From assembly GCA_019454045.1 (NCBI GenBank), contig SKCR01006519.1:310001-374000 (forward strand): a stretch of 64,000 bases of DNA, written 5' to 3'. A program made the translations under genes and the position numbers. This document shows, in pieces, positions 25,203 to 36,262 of the stretch. The first letter of the stretch is position 1. Every line of letters begins with the position of its first letter. Source of the stretch: Zanthoxylum bungeanum (Eukaryota; Streptophyta; Magnoliopsida; Sapindales; Rutaceae). The notes beneath the pieces are model-generated. The model did not search any database. It was not told the origin of the DNA and saw nothing but the letters and a program-made list of their open reading frames with translations.

Positions 25203-25222
25203 CCCCCCCCCCCCCCCCCCCA
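25203..25222. repeat. Run of 20 cytosines
   Basis: An uninterrupted C20 (G20 on the element strand). The homologous site in the other gypsy element (about 36168) has only five, so the run expanded here or there is an assembly or slippage artefact. Confidence 0.9.
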
Positions 25223-25334
25223 ACAAATTTGAGACATTGTCCCCAATATCAGAATAAGTAGAAACATAGTTTAGAAGACATCACCTGGTTAGTGTGGAAT
25301 TGACAAATGCATCTATGACTATCAAAAGAAAAAA

Positions 25335-25950
25335 TTACAGATTAAGATCAAAATCCAGTCTACGTTTCAAACCAGTTCAACTTGGAATGAATAAGGTCGA
25401 TTTTTGGTTCATAGGCTAAGAGTTGATCAATTAATTCATCAGTTTTTTTTACGGTTAAGACAATATCTTTTACCGGTTTCGAAATGAACCTAAGTCTTTT
25501 AGCATCTCCAAGAAATACTAAAAGAAAATCGAAAAAATTGTCAACATTAAGTAATCCAATGGGTTTTTGGTGAATGTTCAAGTTCGCCCATGATGCTACT
25601 GTGAATATTTCTCACCTGGTAAAATAATAAAAGCATCAGTTAATCATTTCAGAAAGTCTTTCAGACATACCTGAGACAATGCATTCTTCTCCATTTGATT
25701 TTCCGATGAGGTTTCCGTCTGCTAAAGGTTTTGGAATGATCCCTAAAACTTGACTGACACCTTATTGTACGGCCTTTGAAACAGATCACATCAATCCAAG
25801 ATTGCCACCGCCATATACTAAGTGCATGTTTCTTTCCGCCATAACTCTACCCAATTCTATTACAGCCTCAACAAATTTTGGTTTAGTTCCAGAGTTAGAT
25901 CCACAAAACACACATATATTAGTGACTTGTCTTCTTGAAATTTTTTCCAT
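25335..25950 (-). pseudogene. LOG-like gene (cytokinin riboside phosphoribohydrolase), decayed copy in gypsy element
   Basis: The intronless minus-strand sequence starts with ATG at 25950 and shows the LOG fold in pieces: ICVFCGSNSG, then LVYGGGNLGLM, a stop after it, further pieces of GMSERL and EMIN, then SWANLNIHQKPIGLLNV and DELIDQLLAYEPKIDLI. LOG enzymes release active cytokinin bases from riboside 5'-monophosphates. Stops and frameshifts occur in the middle and the PGGxGT region is lost. The tail is shifted in frame but still encodes KRRLDFDLNL before a stop at 25335, matching the tail of the better copy at 36263. It sits between gag-pol remnants (right) and the polypurine tract (left) of a gypsy element. 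Confidence 0.85.
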
Positions 25951-25999
25951 TTTTATTATCTCTCTTATATGGATGTGTTGAGGAGAGAAATGACGAGAT

Positions 26000-26008
26000 G
26001 AATTTATA
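26000..26008 (-). promoter_or_regulatory. TATA-like box upstream of the decayed LOG copy
   Basis: The minus strand reads TATAAATTC about 50 bases upstream of the LOG ATG. The same nine bases occur 60 bases upstream of the second copy (36976-36984), inside otherwise alignable leader sequence. Confidence 0.5.
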
Positions 26009-26253
26009 GATCCTGAAAAAGGGTGAGTAATAAATGCACTAATACCTGTAAAAATGATAAATGTCAGATGAACAATAAAATAGATCATGAAAGTAAAAAA
26101 ATTTAGATATTGTTGGCGAAAATTAAAAGAAAGGAAAACAAAACAGTATATTAAAGTAAATCAAAATAATAATTGAAACAATATGCACAAATAGTTGTGA
26201 TTGTGGCTCACATCTTCCTCTGGTTTTACGTCCATTAACGGCTTAAACACCCT

Positions 26254-26790
26254 CTATGGGTCGGGGATATGCTTCCCGTCCAATTTTCTTATAAATTGGC
26301 AAACATGATCTCTTAAAGTCAGATTCCCGAGACTATATTGTTGTCTTTCTTTTTGAAATTGTAAATTGCGAATTACTCTAGGAACATGTCCGCTATGATA
26401 CGTCTTAAGAGTCAATGATATATCATCTAAAGACTCTTTACTCAATCCATCTCTAATGAATTAAATTTATTTTCGTGATTATCAGACACCATTCCTAAAG
26501 AATGAAAACGAGTGTTGCATGTCCAGCGTGCACATTTATAACAAACATCTAATCGTTTAACTCTTCGTTTCTTAGCATATGAGCTTTTTCCTAAACCAGA
26601 CATATGAGGAATGAAAGAGTCAGATGACTCACCTTCTAAGCGTACCCTCGCCTCAATTACCCAACGAATATCACTAGGAATACCATGGTTCATAAGAAGC
26701 CTCATTCTTTCGATGCGTGCTTTGTAAATTTTCATCAGAGTATTTTAGGGAAGAAAAGGAAAATGATTGTGGAGTCTTGCGAGAGTTTCT
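26254..26790 (-). pseudogene. Unrecognised basic ORF between pol and LOG in the gypsy element
   Basis: Two adjoining minus-strand frames (26442-26735 and 26254-26445) read as one basic protein. It starts MKIYKARIERMRLLMNHG, has a CYKCARWTC cysteine cluster in the middle, and ends CQFIRKLDGKHIPDP. I do not recognise the family. The C-terminal words are also present at about 37185-37235 next to the other LOG copy, so this ORF was part of the ancestral element. It lies where an extra 3' ORF occurs in some gypsy elements, but no membrane segment supports an envelope-like role. Confidence 0.45.
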
Positions 26791-26796
26791 TCCATG

Positions 26797-29310
26797 CTAT
26801 GATAGTTCCGATCTGGAGGTATTTTTTTCTTCTCGACCGCTTGTGATAGAGGACGAACTCTCCACATGATAAGTTTGTTCATTTCCAAGAATTGCATTCT
26901 TCAATTCTCCTGGAAAAGGCTTCAATTCCAAATTGGGTGATTCCTCGTGTTTTCCTTCTTCCATTATTTCCAGTTCCTCAAAATTTTGGTTCTCTCCATC
27001 TTTTTCCAGTACCTGTGTAGAATCAAGTAAAAATTCATTAGGAATATCCGAATCTAATTGCATACTTGATTCAAGAAAATTAGTTGTATAAATTTATGTA
27101 GGGCCAAATAAACTGCCCTGAATATATTCTTCCACAATTGGTTCAATTAGATCCATGCTCTCGTCTTCATTGTCCTCATCATACGGTCGTTTGCACATGT
27201 CGAAAATATTAAGCTTCAACGTCATATTGCCAAATGACAAATTCATGATTCAATTCCTGCAATTTATTAAGGCATTAGCTATTGCTAAAAATGGACGACC
27301 AAGTTCCAGGACAATAAAATCCACATCTTCTATATATGAATTTATCGATTTGTAATAATACATCTTCTATAATTTCTTTCGGTACCTTGATTGATCTATC
27401 GGTAGGTAAAAGAGTAGTTGAAGTTGGTTTTAACTCGCAAATATTAAGTTGTTGGTAAATCGAAAATGGAAGCAAATTTACACTGGCTCCAAGATCAAGC
27501 AAATCATGTTCAATTTTTTTTTATCTTCAATAATACATGACTTAGGCGGACAACCAGGGTCTTTATATTTTAAATTATTATTTCAGAGAGAATGGAACTT
27601 ACTTGTTCAGCTAGAAAAGCTTTCTTTCTTACCTGATGTTTTCGTTTAACGGTGCACAAGTCTTTCAGAAATTTGGCATAAGATGGTATATGTCGGATGA
27701 CATCTAACAAATGAATAATGACCTTTACATGTTTGAATATTTCATAAATATCTGGGGAATGGTTCAATTTCTTTGTTTTTAATACTTGAGAAAATAGAGG
27801 TGCATGTGACAAATTGTTATCATTAACGATAGGTACTGGTTCATTAACCTCTTTCTTACCCTATGATTTTGATTTATTTTCAATTTCATGAGGTTTGTGG
27901 ATAACATTACCATTACGAAAAGTACTAATAGATTTGACTTGGTCAATGTGTTGACTACCAAAACTACCATCGTGAGAGTTTTGATGACTCTTGGGATTTG
28001 GCTGTGGTTGTGCAGGAAACTTACATTTCTCATTAATGGTCAAAGCATATGTGATTTTGTAAAAAGTATCTTTCAGATCAATCAATGTTTGCATGTGTTG
28101 GTTATTGATGGCTTCATGTTTCTCAATGAATGCATGCAAGGTGTCCTCAAGGGTTTTCCTAGGTTATGGGACATATAGTGCATAACTATGGGAGGTTTGG
28201 AAATTCTGGTGTACTTGGGGAGGTTGTTGTGATGGTTGTGCTTGGTTATCATTCCTCCAATTGAAGTTTGGATGGTTTTTTCAACCAGAATTGTAGGTTT
28301 GGGAGTACGGGTTATGGTTTGGTATGTTGAAAGTGTTTATGAAACTGACTTGGTCGTGGAGACATTATTGCAAGGCTGGCAAGGTTGAGAAAACTTGTGT
28401 GACATGTTTATTTGAATTACAGATTTGACAGGTGACTTCTTAAACAAACTTGACATGATCATTATTCCTCAACTTTAATGCCTCAACTTTTTTAGCTAGA
28501 GATGCATACTTAGCAGAAAGGTCATGGTCTTCCCTATGGTTAAACATACATCTACTAGATGGTTTTGGTTTTACAGGCGACTCATAAGTGCCAACTGTGT
28601 CCCAGTGTTGTGCATTCTCTGCTATGTGTTCTAGGTAATCTAGTGCATCTTCGGGGCTTTTGTCGCTAAACTCACTATTACACATAATTTCCACTACTTA
28701 TCTACCTTGGGTGTTAACCCCTCGTAGAAATAGGCAACCATCCTTCATGTTTCAAACCCGTGATGTGGACAAACATTCAAAATCTCTTTAAATCTCTCAC
28801 AACATTGGTAAAGTGTTCCCCCCGACTCTTGTGTGAAAGTTGTGATTCTCATTTTAAATGAATTTGTCATGTAAGGGGGAAAGAATTTTTTCATAAACAG
28901 TTCTTGCAAATCATCTCATGTTCTAATGGATCATGACCTAAGGTTTTGCAGCCAAATTTTCGTTTTATCCTTTAAAGAAAAAGGGAAAAACTTTAGTCGA
29001 ATTATGTTCATGCTGTAATTTTGATATGTGCAAGTATTACATACCTCTTTGAATTCCCTCAAATGCTGATAAGGATTTTCTGATTCAATACCGTGGAATG
29101 TGGGTAAAAGTTGGATGATACTTGGTTTGAAATTGAAACGTGATGCATCTGGGGGAAAGCAATGCAAGATAGTGATCTTGTCCTAGTAGGATTTATGAAT
29201 TCTCTGAGTGTTCTTGGATGATTAATATCGCCAGGCTGAGACTCGTTTTCTTCCTGATCAACTTGATTTTGAATTTGGGCAGGTGGATTTTCATTTCGAT
29301 TCTTGGCCAT
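26797..29310 (-). pseudogene. Ty3/gypsy gag and protease, degraded; RT to integrase missing
   Basis: From right to left on the minus strand: gag starts at about 29310, and 28931-29167 carries the Retrotrans_gag signature (FKPSIIQLLPTFHGIESENP, then KTKIWLQNL). 28440-28694 is the later gag linker (EFSDKSPEDALDYL). 27275-27502 is an aspartic protease with the active-site region LDLGASVNLLPFSIYQQL. 26797-27063 ends with the stretch before reverse transcriptase (LELKPFPGELKNAILGNE). The catalytic RT, RNase H and integrase are absent: the sequence passes straight to the unrecognised ORF at 26735. Stops and frameshifts are frequent, so the element is non-autonomous and dead. Confidence 0.85.
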
Positions 29311-29500
29311 TTTGACTGATGACGAAGGTGATGGAGACTCTCTAATTAATCTTCCGCTAGATGATCGAGATCAATGTATCATGCAACCTGCAATACTTAC
29401 AAAAGAAAATAATAAACAAGTTGGAGAAAATAAAAATAAAAATTAAAAATTAAAAATTAAAAGAAAGAAAAATTATTATTCTATCTACTAAATTATATTC

Positions 29501-29876
29501 TCCGGCAACAGCGCCAAAAACTTGACACACTCAAAAAGTGGTTCTTTACTCCCAAGTATAAGAGTGTCGGAGTAAAAAATAACTCGGTAATTGGGATGGT
29601 TTAAGAAATTCTTTGACAAAGTGCAAGCTCCATTTTAATTGAGTTTTCTGTCTTATGTATCCTTGAAGAATCAAGTATAAGGTTTGTCTATATGTGGGAT
29701 GTCTGGGTTCATAATTCATTTAGAATCAATGAGGACATCTTGGATCTACACAAATATAAAGAAAAAAAAGTGAGATGTAGAACATACAAAAAAAAAATTA
29801 AAAATAAAAGAAAAAAATACAAGGATGTTAAATTATAATTTTATCTAATAAAGTATATTCCCCGACAACAGCGCCA
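29501..29876 (-). repeat. Duplicated primer-binding site and LTR edge
   Basis: CAACAGCGCCAAAAACTTGA occurs at 29507 and again exactly 360 bases later at 29867. On the element strand each reads TGGCGCTGTTG and then a near match to the tRNA-Asp type site (29501-29516, 29861-29876). Each is followed by the LTR start TGACACACTCA (29523 and 29883) and about 60 bp of similar LTR sequence. The copies are diverged, so this is an old partial duplication of the LTR/leader junction. Confidence 0.75.
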
Positions 29877-29882
29877 AAAACT

Positions 29883-31000
29883 TGACACACTCACAAAATG
29901 ATTCTTTACCCTCAAGTATAAGAGTGTCGAAATAATAAAATAACCCAGTAAGTCCGGGGTCGATCCACATGAAATATATTTAGTAAAATAAACTAACAAT
30001 TCGAGTAACAAAATAAAAAGGCTGAATTGATTGAAGTGATGAACAATTTTTAAATTGGAATGTAATAATAAATTAAAATAATTGGGGTAAGGATTCTCTC
30101 TTGATATTTCAAATATAAAGAAATCTTATTTTTTTTATAATATATAAATTGTCATTATTACCCAATTAATTTATTTCAGGATTTAATTCTGCCAAAACAT
30201 ATAAAAATATCAATAAAGGTGGTGATATGGTTTATCTATAACTAGTCCAATTAAGTACCCAATTATGCTAGAACATATAAAATCATCCATAAAAGTGGTG
30301 ATACGGTTTTGTCGCTAATTAGTTCGGATTTAAATTACGGTATCATATAATATGAGGTAAAGTATTAACTGTGCCAACCAAGATGGGATTGTCTACAGCG
30401 AATCAAGACACCCACAAATATAAGTGAAGATTAAATATTAGTGTTTAGATTACAATTCATAGATTATAATATAAGTAAGATTAATTCATATTCTCATATT
30501 AAGAGTTTCACATTTCATCCCAACAGAATGCAATTAACTACTCATAATTTGAATAAAAATATGCATAATTTTATTACTGAAGAAAAATAAATTACAACAA
30601 AAAATAAAGCACACAAGAGCTGGAACCCTTCATAAATTCTGAAAGAGAGAGATATGAAGGAAACTGGAGAACTGAGGTGTTGAGCACCTCTATATATAAA
30701 AGATGCTCAACATCCTCCAGCAAGTTGCCATAATGCAAATGAATTGCATTTTTGCTGATAATTTGCAATTGAATTGCACTATATATGAGGAAACTTACAA
30801 CAATGGGATAAGACCAATGATGACAATTTCACAGACTCGAATACCCTTAGATTGTAATAACTCGAAAAACTCACCGAGCCAGCACCAAGCGGCCTTCTTC
30901 AGAACCTCTGAAGTGTCTGAGTGGTTCAACTTTACGAACTCGCAATGCCGGAACTTTGACTACCAATCTTCCTCCTAAAGAACTCTGAAGGCTTAGGAAA
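29883..31000 (-). mobile_element. 5' LTR of the left gypsy element (outer edge not found)
   Basis: It starts TGACACACTC next to the primer-binding site and shares ordered words with the other gypsy LTRs, such as the TATTATAATATAAGT region near 30455 (compare 23585) and TTCACATTTC. Beyond about 30600 it does not align with the truncated 3' LTR at 23518-24169, so the two ends may be recombinant or from different subfamilies. The right boundary is a guess. Confidence 0.45.
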
Positions 31001-31342
31001 TTAGGTTAGGGTTATGTTTTCGTATTGATGGTCAACCAAAGATCAATATCACCAAGACAAGGTAAGTAAGAAAATCTTCAAGGTGAAAATCAAAAAGGAA
31101 GAAACAAATTATATGGAGGCTTTCTAAATCGTGTTTCTTCAATTGGTTAAAGTGGCTAAGAGTTTGTTTATATATGCAAAGGAAAGATAGGCTTTTCCCG
31201 TTGGACAATTATGACCAATAACATCACTATTTGTAATAAACATTGTGTTTTTTTTGTACAAATTAACTATGTAACAAAAGGAAATTGTTATTTTATCATT
31301 ATTGTAATTGGATTACTTGGATATATATATATATATATATAA
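31001..31342. other. Unassigned spacer with TA repeat
   Basis: No gene recognised. It ends in a TA dinucleotide run (31321-31340) directly before the putative LTR start. Confidence 0.4.
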
Positions 31343-32856
31343 TGTTAGCCGTTGGACCGGGAACAGCTTCGCTCTGGACAGACCCACTCGGAATCCAATT
31401 GGTAATATGACTATGTGTCTATGGGAATCCGAATCAGGGTAGATGTATGTGATCTTTAACTTGAGACTTACGTCTCTAGTACTTGCGACAATCAGTTTGC
31501 TTTGGTATTGGTCGTCCGGAGCTTTAACAGGTTCTGTGTACGCCTGTACCGGGTTTACTGAGAATCGTAGTGTATTGGATGTGATGTCAATATGAGAGTA
31601 TCACTTCAGTCATATGGAGATAATGGTACTCTTAAAAGCTACAGCTATCGGGAAAGTATGACTAGGTCATGACTTTCCGATTACAGAGCCTATTTACTCG
31701 TGATCTGATATATGCTTCGTACGAGGCAGACACATAGCCAGCCCCAGGCCTAGCATGTGACATCCGATACTGGATCGTATTACGCATTACATTAGTATTA
31801 CTACACCTGATACAGATATTATTCCTCCGCGGATATTTATGGAGAATTGGGTAGGCACAGTGTTTTGCTAGAAGCCAACCATGTCTTGTAAATCAGTGAG
31901 AACATGGTACGGGGTACGCACGTGTCAGATAGTCCGACAACCAGATTTACTGCCAACATATCCAGGAATCTCTAGGGTCGCTTCCCAAAGATTCACCAAT
32001 GACATTTGACTCAAATAAAATTAATCTGGGATTAATTTTAAGAGAGAAAATTAATCTGGGATTAAATTCGTACAGAAGAGAGAACGCGATTAATTTAGAA
32101 TTAATCACTAAAATAAATTTAATAGTTAAATTAGATTTTTTCTATTTAATTTATTTATTTGGGCTAAAATAATATATCGGATATATTAATTGAAATTGGA
32201 TTTCAATACGAAATTAAAATTGGATTTTAATTCAAGCGAACGAATTAATTTGGAATTAATTCGTAAGCGACTTTCGTAATAATTTTACGAGGCATCATTA
32301 TTTAATTAAATTGGATTTAATTATTTAGCGACGAAAAATTCGTTTGGTCGAATTAAACGAACCCGGCAAAGTCTTGTTGTGTGAGCCAACTTGAATTTTG
32401 AATTTAAACTGGTGGGACCCACTTCACTTATATCAACTTGTCAAAAGTGTGATGTGAGTGGTTGACAAAATTTATTGAAAATCATTTTGCTTTTCACCAA
32501 CCTTGTTTTGCTTTTTGGAAAATAAAAACACACAACAACTTGGTTTTGGAAACTAATACACAAAAAAAAAAAAAACAAAATCTCCTCTCTTCTACAAGGT
32601 TTGGCCGAACATTGCTCTCTCCATTGGGAAAATTTTTCTTCAATTTTCCTTCAAGCTAGCACTTTCAAGAGTTGATTAAGGTGATAGGGAAACTCACCCA
32701 AGGGTTTTACAACAAAGGAAAAGCTTGGAGCTTCATCCACTCAAAGGAATTTTTGAAAATCCTCAACCGTTTATTGTAAGTTTTTTTCCGCAAACTTCAT
32801 TTATATTCACACACAAATCATCTTAGTGATCTTGTGGCATGTGTAGGACACTAACA
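31343..32856 (+). mobile_element. Putative solo LTR with TGG-triloop hairpins
   Basis: It starts TGTTAG (31343) and ends CTAACA (32856), a 6-bp inverted TG...CA pair. No clear 5-bp target duplication, primer-binding site or polypurine tract adjoins it, so the boundaries are moderate. The region 32016-32323 contains at least six long hairpins with TGG loops, for example 32016-32026 with 32030-32040, 32241-32250 with 32254-32263 and 32303-32311 with 32315-32323. The AAGCTTGGA word near its end also occurs in the LTR at 3310-5898 (reverse strand), suggesting distant relation. Confidence 0.5.
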
Positions 32857-33178
32857 TTTCCTTGTGCGAAACTGGCTTAAAAATGTGTCCAAAATAACCT
32901 ACTTACGCACAGTTGTTCGAACGCCACAAGAAAAATATGTGACGAACCCGAGCAATTCCCCAAAACTGTTCGAACGTCCTAATGAACGCGAAACCTCTGG
33001 ACAGTTTCGTTCGAACGTACCTCGAATGTGAAGCCTCTGGAAGCTTTTTTTTTTTCAAACGTCCACTCAAACGAACCACGATTTGCGTTCAAACCCAAAC
33101 AAGAACACACCACTAAAGCAAACCCTGACAACTTCATCTGACGTCGTTCAAATATTTGACTAATTGCACTGAGATCTT
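32857..33178. other. Spacer with repeated GTTCGAACG words
   Basis: No gene recognised. GTTCGAACG or close variants recur four or five times. The last five bases (ATCTT, 33174-33178) are the left target duplication of the adjoining gypsy element. Confidence 0.5.
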
Positions 33179-34923
33179 TGACCGGCGTAAACACACACGT
33201 ATAACGCAAGCGCACGTATCGTTCAAGTAGTATAAAAATATCGATCACACGAGGACTTAATATCTAATCTATTAATTTTATGAGGTCAAATGATTACTAG
33301 TATCTAACAGGTTGTTTGATTGATTTGAAATGGTGACGATTCTAAATTTAAAAACAAGTAAATAAAATTGTTCGAAAGTAGGTTTTAAGAAAATTCAATA
33401 TTAAAAACTATTTAGGGTTGTGATTTCTTCCAATATCATTTTAAAGATGAAGTGGTTATCTTAAAGTTGGGTAATATATTGATTTATTAACCTGGAACAC
33501 TAAATTATGTGTAAGCCTCTGTCGATGGTCAGACACAAATACCCAGTTTAATCCAATTGAACCATATGTCTATGTCAACCAAATTATCTGGATTAATTAA
33601 GTTTAAGTTCCAATTATGGCTACCCCCGCCCGACAGGTATATGTCTATCCTGTAAGGAAATCTATTAAAAGGTTATCAATCCTCAAGGAAGATCGTGACT
33701 ATTGAGTCTAAGGTCTTAAACTTAAAATCCTATGTCTAGTTCATTTTAAGTTTCTCAGTTCAATTTTATTAATGGCCAGTTAATGAAAAATCATTAAGAT
33801 TAAGACTCAATAAATAAATTTTTATATTACCCAAGCTATAATCTAACCTTTTATAAACCGAAGATATTGGATTTCATCACAACCCCAGATAACTGGCTTA
33901 GTTACGACACATATTTACGGGTAGTAAAAAAAACTTAAATAAAATAAAAGACATAAAGTAAAATACTGAAAATTAAATGACGGAAAGTAAATGCTGAAAT
34001 TAAATACTGAAAATTAAATGCTGAAAAGTAAATGCTGAAAGTAAATTACTGAAAAGTAAATGCTGAAAGTAAATTGCTGAAAAGTAAATGCTGAAAGTAA
34101 ATTGCTGAAAATTAAAGAAAGAAAAGTACTTTGCGTAAAAGTAAATTACGTAAAGTAAAAACTGAAAAATAAAGAAAAGAAAGTGCGAAAGCGGAAATTA
34201 ATTACTGAAAGCTATAAATAAACAAACAAGATACAATCTTCTTATTTATTCTTTAGGAATTTCAAAGAAGAAAGTATGAATTTTACAAATGAAATGGCTT
34301 GGTATTTATAGGCAAAATTTTGCCTCCATCAAATCATCCACCAAATCAATTATTAATTGCTCCACTAATTGCTCCAACAAATCCATTATTAATTGCTCCA
34401 CTAATCTCTTATCATGTTTGGTGATGATTTGATAATTTTTATTATTTATTTATTAATTTATTTTTTGTTTTGAAAATGATTGAAAGTGACTTTAATAATT
34501 ACACACAACACATTTCTGGATGGTTCATCAATTTCGGGCATGAAATCTTCAGAATTCGAAATTATTTTGTCTTTCAAAGCTGTAGATCTTTGAGTCTTCT
34601 TTAATCTGGAACTTGAATCAGCTCAATCCGATATCGGAGTAAAAAGTTATCTCAAATTACGACAGATGCACAAAACTGGAATTTCCAAAACTGCACTTCG
34701 TCAAAAACGCCCTTTCAAGTTTCCAATCTCCAAAATTAAAATATCAAGTCCAATAATTGCCCTTATTTGACCCATATTTCGTCCTAAATGACTTTATTGT
34801 GTCCCAATATTATTTTATCTGCAAAATAAACTAAAACACATCAAAACGTTCATCAAACCCGAGAAACTAAACAAAATATTAAGTAAAAGGGGCGGTAAAT
34901 ATTGATATATTTTCCGCTCATCA
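33179..34923 (-). mobile_element. 3' LTR of the LOG-carrying gypsy element
   Basis: TGACCGGCG to CCGCTCATCA, 1745 bp. Its start closely matches the LTR starting at 62500 (shared CGTATCGTTCAAGTAGTATA), so both belong to one family. It holds a minisatellite (33955-34170). Confidence 0.85.
33955..34170. repeat. Minisatellite of AAGTAAATGCTGA-type units
   Basis: About a dozen imperfect units of 13-17 bp (variants AAATTACTGAAA, AAGTAAATGCTGA) in tandem inside the gypsy LTR. A shorter version may exist near 63600-63690. Confidence 0.8.
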
Positions 34924-34938
34924 CACCCCCAAACTTAA
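34924..34938 (-). other. Polypurine tract of the LOG-carrying gypsy element
   Basis: The plus strand reads CACCCCCAAACTTAA directly after the LTR edge; on the element strand TTAAGTTTGGGGGTG precedes TGATGAGCGG. This is the classical gypsy plus-strand primer and fixes LTR edge and orientation. Confidence 0.85.
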
Positions 34939-35499
34939 TATTTTGCTAGTTCTCGAGCAAAACAATAAAATAAAATACAAGAAACAATTAAAATTAAACT
35001 AAGCCACTTTCGTAGGGATCACGGTTGCATTTAGCATATGCAACAAGCCTTTAAACTCCTAGGTGTCCCCAGTGGACGAGTTATAGTCTCGTGAGTGTTT
35101 ACATCAATGATACCCAAAAACATTTTACAAAAGTAAAAATGTAGTAAAATTAATGCACACAAAAGCAAAAAGACAAGAGAAAAGAGAATAAAGAAATTAG
35201 TGACTAATCATGTGAAACTTCTACTCCAAGTTACTAGTTGTTTTCTTTCTTTTTAAATTACCGAATAAGTAAATTCTCCGATTATATTTACCATTCTCCA
35301 TTTACACAACCAACAAAATATTAAACAACTCATTTTTGCCCACAACAGTCATAAGTGCAGTTGAGAAGAGAGTAATATTTTTGTCCTGAAGTTTTATCAG
35401 AATTCACACCTTTTTGTAGCAATGAAATAATTTTTCTGATTTTTTTTCTGATTTTTTTTTCTTTTTTTTTCTTTTCTATATTTTTTATTTATATACAAT

Positions 35500-35725
35500 A
35501 TCTTTCATCTATGTAACGAGTGTTAGGTCGGTGGCTCCCAAACCAGTTGGCTTTAGGGCACCAGGTGTTAAGACACCCCTACAGACTTAATTACTCAGAC
35601 TTCATATATATATATTTTTGCAGTATCTTTGATCCATGTAACGAGCTTTGGGCCAGTGACTCCCAAACCAGTTGGTTTTAGGGCACTAGGTGTTAAAACA
35701 CCCTTACAGACTTAATAACTCGGAT
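35500..35725. repeat. Two tandem units of about 120 bp
   Basis: TGGCTCCCAAACCAGTTGG and CAGACTTAATTACTC recur as two diverged tandem units. The location between polypurine tract and LOG is equivalent to the unrelated three-unit repeat at 24473-24740. Confidence 0.8.
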
Positions 35726-36262
35726 CTTAGATTATTATTTTTTTACTCCATTGCTTTTTGAGATGGTTTCTCCAATTAAACTATAGCACTGAATATTACA
35801 AACTTTTCAATTTTAGTTCATGTCCGTATGTTTCTATGTATGTTGATAATATCTGCTAACTGAACATATGAAGATCCATTTTAATCAATTTTATGGAGAA
35901 TTTACAAATTAAATAATTCAAAAGGAAATAAACAAAAATTAACTTGTTCCGATATAGGTTTGAGATACGTCTCAGGAGTGAAACTCCTTACTCAGTTATC
36001 TCTCACCAATTTCACCCTTTTTAGTCAAAATAAAAAGACAAAAACACAAAAACACAAAATATTTTTGTAATTTTTGAAATTTTTTCATTTTTTTTGTATT
36101 TTTCGAAAAAATTTGGACTAAAAACAACACACAAACTAAAAAAGAGGTACTGATCAACTAATTTCCTCCCCCAAACCTAAATGAGACATTGTCCCCAATG
36201 TCTTAAACAGTAAAAGGAGAGTTAAGAAGGTCGTACCTGGTTAGCTGAAAATCTACAGGAAA

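Noticed and set aside
30703..30978. Open frame of 91 codons in the gypsy LTR
   Set aside because: No family resemblance and it lies within LTR-like DNA. Not supported as a gene.
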